From: Maylandia zebra
Taxonomy: Eukaryota; Chordata; Actinopteri; Cichliformes; Cichlidae
Assembly: GCF_041146795.1 (NCBI RefSeq)
Contig: NC_135168.1
Location: 38,828,370-38,892,369, forward strand
DNA length: 64,000 nucleotides
Direction of reading: 5' to 3'
The notes under the pieces were generated by a model. The model worked only from the letters and a program-made list of their open reading frames with translations. It did no database searches and was not told the origin of the DNA. Position numbers and translations under genes: made by a program. The first letter of the stretch is position 1, and each line of letters opens with the position of its first letter. Positions 36,079 to 50,420 of the stretch are shown one piece after another.

Positions 36079-39000
36079 TCATGTCTTTGCCAGGACGTTG
36101 GACCTGAAGGGAGCAAAGAGGTGAAAGGTTAATTAAGTAAAGCAGGTCTATTTAGACTTAAGCAGTTCCCATTTAATGTGTTCTCACCTGAGTGCTTTCC
36201 ATCTGTCCTTCTCTACCTGATTCTCTGGACTCTCACTCTCATAGGAAGCAAGATAGAGCCCTAGGAATAATGAGAACAGATACATTAAAAAAAAAAAAAA
36301 GACACTGTGTGTCTTCAGGAATTTCAGAAAAGTCCAAAAGAGCTAAAACTACAATCTGTCTAAATTGATAAATTAGATGGCAGTTATTTGCAAACCTTTG
36401 CTTCCAACTAGGTAATCTATAGAACTGCCTTGCAATCAAAAGTGGCCTTCCAGAGATTGAAGGTGTTGTACGCTCAACCTCTGGGCAACCAGTTGGTCGC
36501 TGCAATTACTTGCAATCAATTTCCATCTGCAACAGTCACATGGAGGTTGCCGTCTTATTTTTAATGGAGTTTGGCTGAGACATTAAAGAGTCTGCAGCTG
36601 TGAAGATGTTGGACACCGATGCTTTGAGCTAAACGGTAATGTCACCGTTGTAACGCTTGCCGATTACTATTAAAACAAATTACAGCCGAGGGTGATGAGA
36701 ATGTTATTAGTTTTTAGTAATTAGGAAAAATGAATAATTTGACCCGACAGTGGCACTAAATGGAAAGTAAGCGGATTAGTCAAGTTATTCAAATTTGGCC
36801 TGAGGACAACTTGAAAATACAAGGCAACAAAGACTGTAAGATGTTCAGATCTTTCTGGAACAAAACAGTAGAGGCATCAAGCGAACTGGACTGTAAATGA
36901 AAACTATGTGACAGGTTCTCACCGTCCTCGCTGAAGATGGGAGCAGTGTGGAGGTAGTGTAGGATGGCCCTATCCTCCTCAAATGGACACTCTACTTGTT
37001 TCCATGTCATGAACTCGCCAACTTGCCTCGCCAACTCGACAAATTTCTAAATAAATAAATAAGCGAGTAACCATTTAATGGTTTAGGATGAGGTTAACGA
37101 TGGAGGAGAGGCAGGGTTAGGAAACAGCCTCACCTCAAAGTTGACGTGGCCGTTGGGCAGCCGATTGGCACATCCTTCATTCAGGAAATAAATGTCCTTT
37201 ATCAGCAGACTGAAGAAAGGAATCACAATCTGAGGAGAGAAAATGGGCAGGAAGGCAAAGTAAATAGTAAATACTGAACTGCAGCCAGCAGGTTTTTGGA
37301 GGAAATCAGTCAATGTGTTGCTGAGCCCCACCCTTTCTCTGTTACTGTTGGCAGTCTGAGAGCGGTGGGCGGCCCCCCTCAGGGCAGTCCTGTAGTTGTA
37401 AAAGTTTCCAGTCGGATCCATCTGATGCTGTCAAGAGTAAATGGCAACAAGCAAAAACGCCGTCAGCATCTAATTTTTACTGTCTTTTACTTCTTAGACA
37501 GTGAATAGCTGTGTTTACCTCAAGAATGAAGAACTTGGCAGTCTTAGCTTTGCTCCAAGTCTTCTTCAGCCGGGACACAGGACTCATGTTCATCCCAGCT
37601 GAGAAAGAAAATGTATATATATATATTTTTAACTATGAACACAAGATGGGAATCAATGCTCAGGGATTGTAAAATGAACAACTCACAAATAATTGCCATG
37701 AGGGAGTTGAAGTTTCCAATGTTGAAACACTCCCTGGCCACATCAATGAAGAACTCGATCACCTGGGCCCTCTGTTTCTTCTTCGCTGGCTGCAGCAGTG
37801 AGACAAAACACAAAACAAAACCCCCCCCCCCCCCAAATTTTTTTTTTAAAATTCTGACTTAATTTTTCATAGAGAATTTATCTCTACATATACAGATACA
37901 GGCAGAAATTTTGTCTGTGCAAGTGCAGTAACACAAAATGTCCATTAAGGGGCAGTAATGCCCTGTAAAAACTAAACCTTTATCTCCTGTCCACTTACTT
38001 AGGGGAATAAATTACTACTATGGTAGAATTCAGTTGAAAGTACTATTAAATAAAGAGAATCTATAAACTAAAAACATGCATATATGCTACAATGGTCACC
38101 CAGATATGTCCTGTAGTTACTGACATTTCCAGGTTTTCCCCATTCAGTCTGAAGTAGATCCCTGAGAGGTGTTTATAATCTTGTTCTGTTCCCAGTGTGC
38201 TTCCTAGTCTTTCTAATGTTTTGGAGGCTTCAATATGGCTGAAACTGAGTTGTGTTTTCCACTCACCATGCAGATCTCTGTCGCAACCAGGTAGCAAAGT
38301 CTGTTGAACCACCTCACGTAGGCTTCCAGGTTGGAGGTTTTTTTCTTCTGGTCACTGAAGCACGGCTGCTTAATAAGATGCGCGCGCACACACACATACA
38401 CACATACACACCACAAGTGAGTGCTACAATCGGGAATTCCACTATTAATTAGCTTCCCGTCTACAAGCTTGACCCCCTGTGTGAGCGCAAATAACAAAGA
38501 CGGTGATCTTGGAGCAGAAATAACAGAACCAATTTAGAGCACAAAAAAAGGAGAGAAAGGAGAAACTGAGTGAAGACAGGTTAAAGTGATGATAACTGAA
38601 AATGAAAGGAAATCAGTGAATGAGTGACAGCGATGGAACGGAGAGTGGAAGCATTCAGCGGTCATACATAGAGGGCACAGAAAGCACACTGTGTGTGCTT
38701 GCTGTAGTTTGCCATTTGTGACATTTACGCTCACTGACATTTGTTTGGATACGTACAAAATAACAATTTTAACCATAATGCAAAAATAAACAAATGCTGT
38801 GGTCTGACAGTAGACTGTAAGATCATAAAAATGGATCTAGTCTTTGGTTCTAAATGTGAAGCTAATGATAATAATAGTAACAGTGACATTTTTTTAATAA
38901 CAGCTTGTTTTTAAATAATCTGTGTTGCAGTCTTTACAAACTTCATCAGGAATTTGCGGCGATGTGTCAACCAAAGAAAATCAAAGGCATTTGACCACTT

Positions 39001-42000
39001 TGCAGCCAAAGCAAAGTGAGCAGGTCCTACTGTAAACAAACATTATTCAACTTTGGGGCAAGTGATTGAAGGGACTACCAGTGAGGAATATAACAGAGTA
39101 GTAAATACATAGAACGTTACCTAGGCAACCAATGCCCACTAGTGACCAGCTGTTATCTCCAAAGAAATATGAGACGAGTGATTTGCTTCCTGTTTGGATG
39201 CACCTTTATTGTTACCATAGTGGAACATGGCTTTGTACCATTTTGAAGAGAGCAAGATGGTGATGGTCAAATGCGGGACTCAAGTCCACAAATGAACGGA
39301 TGCCATCTTCTATTTACAGTCTACAGCATTGACCTAAGTACAGACTCTGGCAAGCTTAGTGCAAAATTAGTTTTCTGATTAAATAGGACAGTGTATTAAA
39401 AAAAAGTTCACCTGTGTTCCATCTAGAGGGTCTTTCTGAACAAAAGCTTGGACAAACTCCTCCGGTCCGATACGACTCAAATGTTCCTGGAAAATACAAA
39501 CACACAGTCATGAATCACTCATCCCTGCAGGACAATACATTCACTCTCATTCTTTTCCTAGACACGCCCCAACCATAACAATTACTAACCATAACAAATC
39601 TGACCTGAACTTTAAAACAACCTCAACATCGTACCAAGTCTTTCCTTGACAGCGGCAACATATTTATGTTCCCACGACATGAGCATTACAAGTCCACTCG
39701 CATACACCGACGGGGGTAGCCCCATTAATAATTCTTTCATTTCAGTAATGGAAGGCAATCAATATGGACGAGTAATGACTGACTGAGGTGACTCACTGGA
39801 ATCAGATTTCCTCACAGTGACACTTGAGACACCTCTATTAAAAGACAGCTGTGCAGTCACATACATGGGCAAATCAAAATGAGTCATTAGCACCATCTCA
39901 ACTGGTGACGCAACCCAAAACCAAAGCAGCGCTGCACACAAGTGTGCACACAGTGGCATAAAGCACAGCTGTGTAGTTCTTTAAATAAGTATCAACATGT
40001 TGCTAAAACATACAATAATATCCAGGCTGTGTGGTTGCTGCATGCCTCTCTATCTGCCCATCTCTGTTTCCTTTTGTATGCGTGCGTGTGAACGCATGTG
40101 AAGCTGTCAGGTCACATATATCCACTGCAGTTTTCCTCCCTTTTGTTTGAGGCCCCGGGCGTATCACTGACTTCAGGGGTGATGTCACCGCTCAGACAAG
40201 GGTACAAGCTTACTCAGACACTCTCACATGCACAGACAGAAACACAACCACCCCGAGATACACGTGTCCACATGAAGACACACATGAGCAGACTGAAGGC
40301 ACCGAGCATGCAATGTGAGGGACAGTGTACGGATCCTTTGTTCATGTGGGTTTCATCTCCTCATTCCCTTTGTTCTGCTGTCTGTGAAGGAAGTTAGCGC
40401 TGTAATAGCTGACAAGTAAGGTCAGGTTATCAAACACATGGCGTCAAAATCCAGCGAGTTATTTTGATGATTTATGTTCATCATCAATTCGTTCACTGCA
40501 TTTCCATTGTTCTGTTAAAATCTTTATCACCCTCCAGTTCCCTCTCTCTTGATGTGATTTAATGTTTATGACCTTGACATGGGTGGACTTGATCTCCACC
40601 CATGCTTCACCATCCTCCGCCTTCATCTCTCCGCTGACATCCTTTCTACTTCTCCTCGTCCGCCCTCGTTATCATCTCTTACCCCTGACCTCTTTCTAAC
40701 CCGCATCCCGCTCTCTCTTCCCCTCCCCCCCTCCTCTTCCTTACCAGCTCCACGTGGGTGAGCTGTTGTGCCAGCGTGTAGGGGTCGTTGCAGATGGAGA
40801 GTATGTCCTTCTGGATGGGCGGAGGCTTGGTCTTGAAGGCCACCAGCTTGTCAGAGGAGGCGTTGAGGGAGACCTTGACAATGCTCTCTTCCCCCTGGCT
40901 CATCAGGGACAGCCTCTGGCTAAGTTTCTGCAGCACCTGGTTCAGGGTTTTCCAGTATGCCTTGAGAGAAGAGGAGAGCGACATGTTAAACATGTTATTG
41001 TGAGTTTCAGCAGTGCAAGCAGAGGTGTGCTGTGTGCCCTGCCTGGGAATGTTTGTTTTGGTGTTCCTCGCTCGACACGAGGGCTTCAAAGAGGACGTGA
41101 GGTCAGTCTGTTTCACAAGTGACCCAGAGCCACACCTCCCACATGTATGCACACACACCTGTAGTGCAGACAGCCAGCTTTAAATAGCAGCACATTCATC
41201 ACCACCTGTCTTTCCTGCTTCCTTTCTATCCTCCCTACATTTCTCACTATGGTTCCACTCCCATACCTTTTCTTCGGCTCTCTGCGCCCTTGCATCCCAA
41301 CCCTCTCCCCTTTTTCTCCATCCGTGTCCTTCCCTCTATTTTCCCCTCAAGACTGCAGATAGAGCCACTCCTCTAATATCCTTCCTTCCTCCCTCATGTA
41401 ATGTAAGATTGTATAACAGTTAGGCTGTATGTGTTCACCCTACACTGACTCCCTCATCAACAGCCGCAGTGACAATAATTAAATCTAGCTCCCCATCAGA
41501 CTATTTTTCACTGCAGATGCTTTTTATCCAGTGTTTTCTGTCCAGTTTTATTGGTTAATCTATCCTGTTTGAAAATTTACAGCCTTTCAAAACTGGAAAA
41601 AAAAATCTTAGGACATATTAAGTGAAGATGATTGGACTTGTTGGACATAATACCTCATCACATGGAGCTATCCTGTGGATGATGTCTTTGAGGTGTCCGA
41701 CCATCTTTTCATCCCTGAAATCGGACGGGAATGTCTCTGTCCATTCTGTCAGCAGCTGCAGGATCTTGGGGCCAAACTTGCGAACTTTTGCCTGTTTTTA
41801 ACGACGTGAGAAAGATTTACAACTGGCTTTATAACATAGCAAACAAAAATACCTGCATAGAGTGAAGGGAAAAACAGCGGTTATTAAGATGCTTACATGC
41901 AGCAGATAAGTACGCCTGAATGCTTTTCATACGCCGGAATATGTATTTATGTGTGGTGCAGTGCTGACCGTATCGAGTGGGCTCTGATCCAGCTGCTGCT

Positions 42001-42514
42001 GTTTGATGCACATCTCACACACCCTGGCCAGCAGCTCCGGAGGAGGAATGAACAGACGAGCGCTCAGCAAGAAGGTAAACACATAGGCTTTCTGTCAAAG
42101 GACGTAAAAAGACATTCGCTAAGACACTCTCGCCACATCAATAAACACCACTGCAGCTTACTGTCATTAAAAGAAGCAGAGGAGCACTTGAAACATAGAC
42201 ATGTGGTTAATAATCTAATCGGCAGCACTATAAAGTGAAATGGACTCTGAGGCTAATGGGAACATGATGAGCAGCAGTGACTGTAGCACATTTCATTTTA
42301 CCTCGGGGTAGTAATCGGCAGTGGGCACCAGGTTCTGGATCAGGGTGTCCAGGGAGGCAGAAGTGATGGGCGGCCCATCGGAGAGGCAAGCCCCAGGCCC
42401 CGGCCCCGGGCCTTCCTGTGGGGCCTCCTCCTCCCCAGGCTCAGCACAGGCCAGATGAGGGCTGAAGCCACTGGGAGTGGTAAACATGGTGCCTGAGCAC
42501 GCAGTCTGGGGCAT
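36079..42514 (-). CDS. rasgef1c: RasGEF domain family member 1C
   Basis: Predicted guanine-nucleotide exchange factor for Ras-family GTPases (relatives 1A/1B act on Rap2). Thirteen coding exons (sense order): 42514-42302, 42091-41969, 41791-41654, 40960-40745, 39486-39412, 38365-38267, 37789-37687, 37598-37519, 37427-37332, 37229-37134, 37046-36923, 36260-36188, 36103-36079. They join in frame to 486 aa (human about 466). The N-terminus MPQTACSG and a Gly/Pro-rich stretch precede LIQNLVPTADYYPE. Residues about 55-180 form the RasGEF N-terminal module. The catalytic CDC25-like domain runs from about 205 to 455, with NDPYTLAQQLTHVEL, WFNRLCYLVATEICM, FNIGNFNSLMAII and NEGCANRLPNGHVNFE. The C-terminus is LASYESESPENQVEKDRW...LAKT. 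Stretches such as PAKKKQRAQVIEFF and ILEHQMDPTGNF match 1C better than 1A or 1B. All splice sites are GT/AG; the first coding exon starts two bases before ATG, so an upstream noncoding exon is required. Confidence 0.95.
37821..37834. repeat. C14 homopolymer next to a rasgef1c acceptor
   Basis: Fourteen C on the plus strand, G14 in the rasgef1c transcript, 32-45 nt upstream of the exon starting at 37789, immediately before its polypyrimidine tract. It is followed by an A/T homopolymer run. Confidence 0.9.
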
Positions 42515-45500
42515 TCCTGACTAGAATATAAACACAAACACACCAAATGAATGAAGTAGAGAGATGAAATTGGGATTTAGAAAAGTCATTCGTTTCATTT
42601 TCATAAAGGTCTCTGGTACAGCCATGTAAACAAGACAGTTTGTTTGTGTAATTCAAGGTTTGCACCATTTAATCTCATGTGTACATTCAAGGACACAGAA
42701 ACACAAGCCCCGCCCTCTTACTTTCCAGTCCATCTCCAGGTCATCGCCTCTTCAGCGCTAGGTAACCAGTACAGCCGGTTTCTGCTGGTGCATCAGGCAG
42801 AAATGTTGCCACAAAAAACAGATTAAAATCTGTCTATACTGTGAAACGCTGAGAGATTCACCTGAGTGCCTGTCAATGGCAGATGATACAGAATACCTCT
42901 CCTAAACAACAAGCCCCGCCTACCACGCTGACAAGCCAGAGGTGAGAATGAAAACAGGTCACACAGTCACTGTGGAGGCTGATCATGTTGTCTCCACCAC
43001 TGAAATGAATCCCTTTGCCTTTGTAAGGCTCTGGCTTACACATTTTAAAAATTCAACAGGCTCTTCCCCTCAGTGGACCAACACTGCAGCTCTAGTGGAA
43101 AGGAACGCTTAATGTGGTGTAAGCTAGAGCAGTGATACCATAATGTCACTCGCAGTACAAAAGAGCTCGTCTTCATCACCCAGCTTAAAAAAAGGCAGCC
43201 GTTAATAGTTAATTACATTTTATAGTTTCATCCAACTCTTCTGTGGGAGTAGCTCCTGTGCTCTCTGACAGCGACTAAAATGACCCGTAGCACCACATCC
43301 AACTCGAATACCTGCAGTCTCAAAGTTGCTTTGGTTTTACAAAAGATCTCTGCCTGCAGGACTCACAATAAAAGCAAAAAACCTGCACGCTGACACTGAA
43401 ACCTCAAGCACAACAACATACCATACCAAACACTCTTCCTGTTGTCTATTGTCAGCTTGGCCTAAATATGCACCTGAACACATAGTAAAGTGTGTATGTA
43501 TATGTGCGTACACATACATACACACACACACACAACAGTACTAACATAAAAGAAGTCCTTCGTAAACTGAATGAAAGACGGCATGTTCGTCCATATTAGT
43601 GATTGTCCTAAGACAGTGAAGGAAATGTCTTCGGCCATACTTTCATCCTCTGCTGACCTCTACAAGCCGCCCCGATAAATGAGTATCGTGGGTCCCCCTG
43701 GGTTGAAAGGCCAAACGCACGGTGCCATGCACAAATGCACAAATGTTTCAAGTTCCCTGTGTGAGTGGATCGGCTTTCCTTTGTCCTCCTTGTTCCCCTA
43801 CATTTGGGCACTTACTTATGCACTTGTGCACACCTAGGCACAAACACACACAGACAGGCTCACAAATGGCTGGGGGATGGGGAGTTCTGAGAAGCGTTTT
43901 ACACCCAAAGCCACATTTCTTTTAATATATGTTGTGGTTAGAAAAGGCCGACATCTCGTCTGCGTATCAGTGGAGTGATCTTGGCTCTATGTGCAATCGG
44001 GGGTGTGTGTAACCAACCAAAACACTGTCCATCTGATTCAGACAAATCAGCCTAAATACTAAAGCTCTATAAATAACAGTGGGTGAAAAAACAGAGTTTA
44101 AAATTGTAGAGTTAGAGATTAAAGAGGATGAATGAATATTGTTTAAAAATGCTAAAAAAAAATTGCCTTAAATTACATTTGACTTGTTTTTCACTCATAA
44201 AAGTTACTGGCTCTGTCTAGAAAAGACCGGGATGTCCTTGCAGTGACATCCCGCAGATTGGATTATAACATTGAGCCACAGAGAACAGGATAAAGGACTA
44301 AAGTACACGAGTGAAGCTTTATGGTTACTAAAGAAAACTTCCTTTATGTTAAGACTGACAGGAGGACAATATCTGCTTAGTTCAAGGTGACTAAATCTCA
44401 CACAACTCTCTATGTCTCTGTGTTTGTATTTCTACATGTATAGCAGTGTCTGCGAGTTCTATACTACGTGCTCACACTGTCAATGATTCCCCATATTGCA
44501 TGTGATAATCTCCCATCTCCGTATTTCTCCCCACTGCTTCCTCCTCAGCCTCCCGCTCCTCCCTCCAGCACTTCTCAGGCTCTGAGTCATTATTTCATCA
44601 CAGCTCCTCATGTCTGTCAGTCGATACCTCACAGTTTCAGTCAGTCAGGTGGCTCATCTGCCAATGTGCACATTTTTTAAATGGACAAGCCGAAAGCAAA
44701 GTCTTTTCTGCGACAGTGAAAGTAACCCAAAAGGACTTTAGGGTTGAGGTAGTGATGTGTGAGTTCGAAGTAGTAGTGAAACCTGCAGGGGTGCAACTTT
44801 AAGTACTGACATAAAAGTGAAAGACAGACTATGTAACTTTTATGGCCAATTTAACTAAAAGAGACAACCGAGGAAAAGTAGGGCTTGCAGTGAAACAGCA
44901 GCAAGAGCAGAGACTGACTCAATAACGTCAGTAAGAGCAACAAATAATGAGGTTCGCTTTACATTAGCCAACAACCGGCACCGTCAGCTGTTTGTCACCT
45001 CATGCCATCCCAGTTAAACTTCCTCTAAAATGCCTTCCTGCTTGGAAACTCCAAGGGAAGACCACCTTACCTAACACAAAGTCTTATGACTAACAAACTG
45101 AAATACTTCCTTTAAAATGTCACTTCCCCCCCCAAAGCCATATTGCTTACACCGCTTTTTCTACAGTGTGAAGAAGTCATCCACAGCTGTACTCTGTGTA
45201 TAACTTGTTTTCACAGCTCCTGCTACACTCAACCCCCTCTGCGCCTGTCACACTTTGTCAGCGCTGCATGAAAAAACACAATGAGAAACATGTAGCTAAG
45301 AACAGGTGAGTGTAGTGATGTGTGCTTTAATCCCCCCCCCTTGAGATCTACGGTAGCCTTGCACTCAGTCTAGACAGCTGGGGGGTGTCATTGTTCTGTG
45401 CCCTTGCAGCCTGTGTGCATGTAGTTGTGTGATTTGGTTAGGCTGCTATCGTTGTCATCAGGAGATCTGCCTCCTTTGTTCCATTATGATTAACAGAGTG

Positions 45501-48183
45501 GCACGGTCTGCGGCCACACAATCTTCGACAACACCTCGGCTGTCAAGCAGCGCATGTGTTGATGAATCAAACGCATTCCTCACATAACCAGCCAGTTTAG
45601 CTGTCAAACTGCTTCTTTGTTGTTAATCCGCTGCCTTCCTACAACACTCTGTAAAACCCGTTTCACTAAAAACAAACAAAAAAAGAAGAGAACAGTCACA
45701 CCTACTGTTCTTGTGTCTTCCTGCTTAGGTGAGTGGTGACAAAACTGTGCAAATATGTTCTTTCACAGAGGGGTTGATGGACGAGCAGCATCAGAGACCG
45801 GCCTACGTTCAGACTGAGGAGGGTTCTTCAAGAGAAAAAACAAGAGAAAAATCTGTGCCATCAGTGGGTCAACGGTCAAATGAGAAGCGGTGGGGTTATT
45901 TGATGGGGCAGAAGCAGCTTTGAGGTCCCTCTGCTTACTTATATTAGGGCAAACACTACCTCTGCTGCTTATGATTATTAGTCATCACCCAAGCAAGACA
46001 AGGAACTTGTCTATAGGTCAACACCCACACGCATATTAAAATAAACAGTCTGGATCTTTTGACACTTAAATAAAAGCGGGATGCTCAACTATACAAACAC
46101 ATCGACGTCTGAGCAAAAATTTATCTTTTCCTTTCAATACAGAAACAAATCTTAACACTTTTCAATATTTTCCTCTGACGTTAGCTAACTGATTGTACAA
46201 AGTCCTAAGCAACATTTTTATCTCAGCCTAACAATATTCTTCCAGACACTTGAATATGTTCCAGGTAAGTGTTTTCAAAGCTGATTTCATGTCCTTGACC
46301 AGTGGCGATTCTACAGGCTGTTGTGGCCCAAGGCTAAAATTCACAGGGGGCCCCCCCTCACGATTATGTGATAATTTTAAATATGTCCAGAGCGCAACAT
46401 GCTAAGCAAACAAAAGAAATAACTTGATGCTAGTGTCTCTCCTCTAAATCTGAGGCTAGATTAACATTATTCCTTCTGTACCATTACATTTAAACATTTT
46501 CACTCCAAAAAGGAGAGCTTTTCTTCATTTTCACTGATTATCTTTCATCGTTACCAATAGGCTTGCTTAAACAGTATAATTCATGCCAGATACAAGTGAG
46601 TGGAGTCAGGTGAGGACCTATTATGGCATTGCTGTAGTTTAAAGTGTTTTGGCTCTCTAGGGCATCCCACTGGCTTGGAGGGCAGAGCAGTTGTCTGGTG
46701 GCAAGTTGTGCCTCTATCTGCTACGGCAAATACAAAAATGTCATTATGTTTAGCATATTTTTAGTAAAACCAACCCTTCACCATGTGATCCAGCCGCCAA
46801 ACCCTTTTTTGCAGTTTTACACTGATACATATTATTCTTAAGCCGTTGAACTGTTTGCACACGCAGCCTTTGCAAAAGAATTCTAAGAAACTTTCCCACG
46901 CTTTATTTTCAACTTTTTATTCTATCCTTTTACTACTTGGTACTAGTTTCAAAGTTGAATTTAAGTGGTTTGCACCTCATTGCATTTTATTTTTAGTTAC
47001 ATTTCATGCAGCATTCAAATTGCAGTTAAGCACATCTTTGATTTTTGGGCCCCTTATATCTATAACACACTGCACCGATACTGAGAAATGCGACGAAGAA
47101 AGACGGAAATGATTACATGATATAAAGCTATTCTTAGACAAGCGGCACATCATCTGAAAGCAAGCACATCAAGTATCCGGCATGGGTGCTACAGCAACGT
47201 TTTGTTTTGCTTCTGTCATTGCTTTGTGGTTTCAGAGATCACAGCTGAAGGAAAGTCGAATGAATATATAACAAAAAGTGCTTCCCCTTTTTCGCTCAAG
47301 ATGCTGATACCAATCCAAATGAAGTTTGCAAACAGTCTTGGCTCTATCAGTGCCAATCTCATCCTCTGCAGGCTTCCTCCTCACCAACTAATTTCGGACC
47401 CACATGTTAACTCCTTTAACACAGAAAGCTTCAACACTTCATCTATTTTGGGATAGTGCTCTAAAAAAGCAGATACTTGCGTATTTTTGGGACTGACACT
47501 GTTTTGTGCTCCTCCGAGTATTAAAGCTCTGGCCTGAATTTTCTACCAAATTCTTTGAAAGCTGAAATGATGAGTATTCTCAGGATGGCACAGGCTTAAA
47601 AGTGAGTAAACACCTCTTTGTCATGCAGCCTCTCATTTCCCTTCCCCTTGCACATGTCCCCTATTTTACTCCCCTCCTCCTTTATCTCCCGCTCCATGCC
47701 CCAGATTCTAATGCTCCCAGTCGGGACGCCTGTACAGATGGCCCTGCAGCAGCCTGCTCTCCCAGTGGGAGCTCCTGGCATGGGAGGCTTTTTTGGCCCG
47801 CTGCCTCTGCCATCATCCCCAGTCGCTACAGGAGTCCAAGAATAAGTGTACTGGCGTCCAGGCCGAATGTCGAGGTACACAGACTGAGCCAAACTGGCTG
47901 CTGAGCTGCACAGCAACCTCCTGGCACAGCTGACAATAGAGAGACCGCAAAATACCACACATGTCACTACACACGCTGCAACAAAACCAGACCAGCGCAC
48001 TATTGTTGGGTAATGGTGGGTGTGCATATTTGAGGAGCTGAACACAATCGAGTACATTGTATCTTAAGAAAACATATCCATGCACACTTGCACCCACGTA
48101 GCGGCCAAGCTCAGGATCGAGTTACAGTGAAGGCATTCAGGTTATACACCCATTCATCTGTCTTTTTTTTCCTTTGATAAAAG

Positions 48184-48197
48184 CCTGACTGGGATTG

Positions 48198-48232
<35 letters not shown>

Positions 48233-48240
48233 CAGTCAGG
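48184..48240. repeat. A32 homopolymer flanked by a 13-bp inverted repeat
   Basis: 'cctgactgggatt' at 48184-48196 and 'aatcacagtcagg' at 48228-48240 are complementary at 12 of 13 positions. They enclose a run of 32 A (48198-48229) that overlaps the right arm by two bases. Confidence 0.85.
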
Positions 48241-49807
48241 GCTCAACAGGAACACACTCCCCAAAGCCCTTTCAGTGGAATTCCCCTTAAGTGTCTAAGT
48301 GGAGTGACACTAATATTCTGGCACCTGTTCCACACCCACCATCAGTCCCACTGACGCTTACTGGGAAATCTCTTTAATGAAAACAGCTTGTGCGTGTGTT
48401 CTCATCCTCATTCCTGAGCGAGTTCGGACACAGCTGCTTCCACGCAAGTGTTGGAGTTTCTGTTTGCGTACGTGCTCACAAGAGTCCGAGACAGTCAACG
48501 TCCATCCAAGTCCAAGTGAAGTCATTCACTCACTATGAAAACAACGATCCGTCTTACTGTCCTCCAAGAAGTGCTGCTAAACCTATAGCACGAGAAGAAC
48601 TGCAGACAACTGATCTCTAAAGTCAAACTGTCACCTTTGTAAAATTTACATTTAGATGGAATCAAGTTCATCACTGCAAAAAAAAACATTAACTGTGAGG
48701 GGTGAAAAAAAAACCCCAAAACCCTCCAAATTTAAAGGTTGAGCACCATTATCACAGACTCCACTTTCAAACCACTTCACGCGTGCACGAAGCGCACTTC
48801 TGGATCCATCTCCCTGGTTTGTTGAAGATAAAAATAGTGTATTAAAATAAGCTAAATGTCTCTGACATGATGGGCCCGGTCAATCTATCATATTATGTAG
48901 AGATAATTGGAGTTGAGCACAGATTGGCTCTTAGTGAGCACATAGCACATGGCTGAGTTGTGAGTGCCCTAAATCTGTCACTCACAACGGTCACAATGCC
49001 TTAAAAAACAGCCATGTGTTAGTCATAATATGTCAATTTGCAGCCACCATTCATGCAATGTACTTTTGCGGAGAATCAGACAAGAGTGATTTTGTCTCTG
49101 TCCTACACAGGCACAATTTCGCCTCAAGTGCTACTTATGAGAAATTACCAGCTCACCAAGTAAATGGAAGGAAATAGCACAGAAAACCAGCGCAGGGCGA
49201 TTGAAAGCATCCAGACAGAAAATCTGAATTAAACAATGCCAATGCGCAGCAACCTAAATAGGCCGCTAAGCACGTTTTAAAATTAGTCTGCCAGTGGAAA
49301 CACCCACTCAGCATTGTATTACTCTCAATCAAACCTGTACAATAACCACCGTGAGGTAATGAGCGAAATAGTAACAGATGCAAATCTAATAAGCACACCT
49401 TGATAATTTCATCACGGCCGTCGCCTTTGCCGTTTAAGTACATCTATCAGCTCATTACAACCAGTACAGGCAGAGGCTGCACTGTGTATCACTGCTGATG
49501 TATGATCTCAAAGCGTACTAATTAGCATTTGGTGATTTCACGGGGGTGGTCTGTTCACCGCTCATGCTTCATGTATTTTGATATGGTTACACACGGGCAA
49601 CACCAAAATACAAGACTCATTAATTCACAGTTAGTTTCATTTTTGCTATTTGCACCCAACATTTCATATCTCTGTATGTCATTTTGCATCTTAACGGACT
49701 CTCAGGCAGAACTGAATCACACACCGTGCACAAATAAATCACTTTGCAGTCACACCTTCTGCTTTCTCTTTTCATTGTTACGGGCGGTTCTACAAATTAC
49801 ACTATAC

Positions 49808-49997
49808 AAACACTGGGGGCGGCTTTGGCTCAGTTTGTAGAGCAGGCTGTCCACTAATCACAGAGTGCTGGCAGCTCAATCCCTGGCCTCTCCATGTGTC
49901 AAAGTGTCCTTGGGCAAGACACTGAACCCCAAATGTTTCTCTATGGCAGGAAAACACCTTGCACAGCAGATTCAATTGTGTGCGAATCCATAACTGG
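49808..49997 (+). mobile_element. tRNA-headed V-SINE-like element
   Basis: A tRNA-like head, 'ggcggctttggctcagtttg', carries a recognisable box A (ggctcagtttg) and a decayed box B (cagctcaatccct). It is followed by the teleost core 'tgtccttgggcaagacactg'. This arrangement matches the V-SINE superfamily, including the African cichlid AFC SINE, from memory. A CA repeat follows at 50022-50046. Confidence 0.7.
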
Positions 49998-50021
49998 AAA
50001 AAAGAAAGAAGAAAAAGAACA

Positions 50022-50046
50022 ACACACACACACACACACACACACA
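50022..50046. repeat. (CA)n microsatellite
   Basis: A CA run of about 25 bp following the SINE, then a few AAAC units. Confidence 0.9.
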
Positions 50047-50261
50047 AACAAACAAACACCGTAAAGCACTAAGTAGAATAGCTATAGGCCAAAAGATTCT
50101 ATATCTACCACTGTATGCCAGCACAGCAGTCTGAGCTGGAAAGATTAGTGGAATTTCCCTCAGGCAACATATTTTGAACCGTGCATTAAAGCCACGGTTT
50201 CTAGCTTTTCTCTTTACTACCCTCTTCAGGTGCACTGTAGTGCTCAACTGTTATCAAAGCA

Positions 50262-50420
50262 CAATGTGCTTGGTAGGGCTGCGCCATATCATGTCGTCCA
50301 GGATAATAGCTGCATCTCATATTGTGATATCATTGCCATAGCAACACTTTGCATTTATGTTCCCTTGTGCAAAACAATGAGAGACTCTCATGTCTGAGAG
50401 TGAGAGGCGCGTGTAAGCCA
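50262..50420 (+). mobile_element. Possible DNA-transposon fragment
   Basis: 'tagggctgcgccatatcatg' resembles the 5' end of several fish DNA transposons that begin tagggctgcacgatat. No matching terminal inverted repeat or target duplication was found, so this is a weak call and the right end is arbitrary. Confidence 0.25.

Noticed and set aside
46310..46370. Transposon end 'cagggggccccccct'
   Set aside because: It resembles fish repeat fragments, but no boundaries, inverted repeats or target duplication could be found.
47618..47845. Gly/Pro-rich plus-strand frame resembling collagen
   Set aside because: Glycines do not fall every third residue, so it is not a collagen repeat, and it is on the opposite strand to col23a1.
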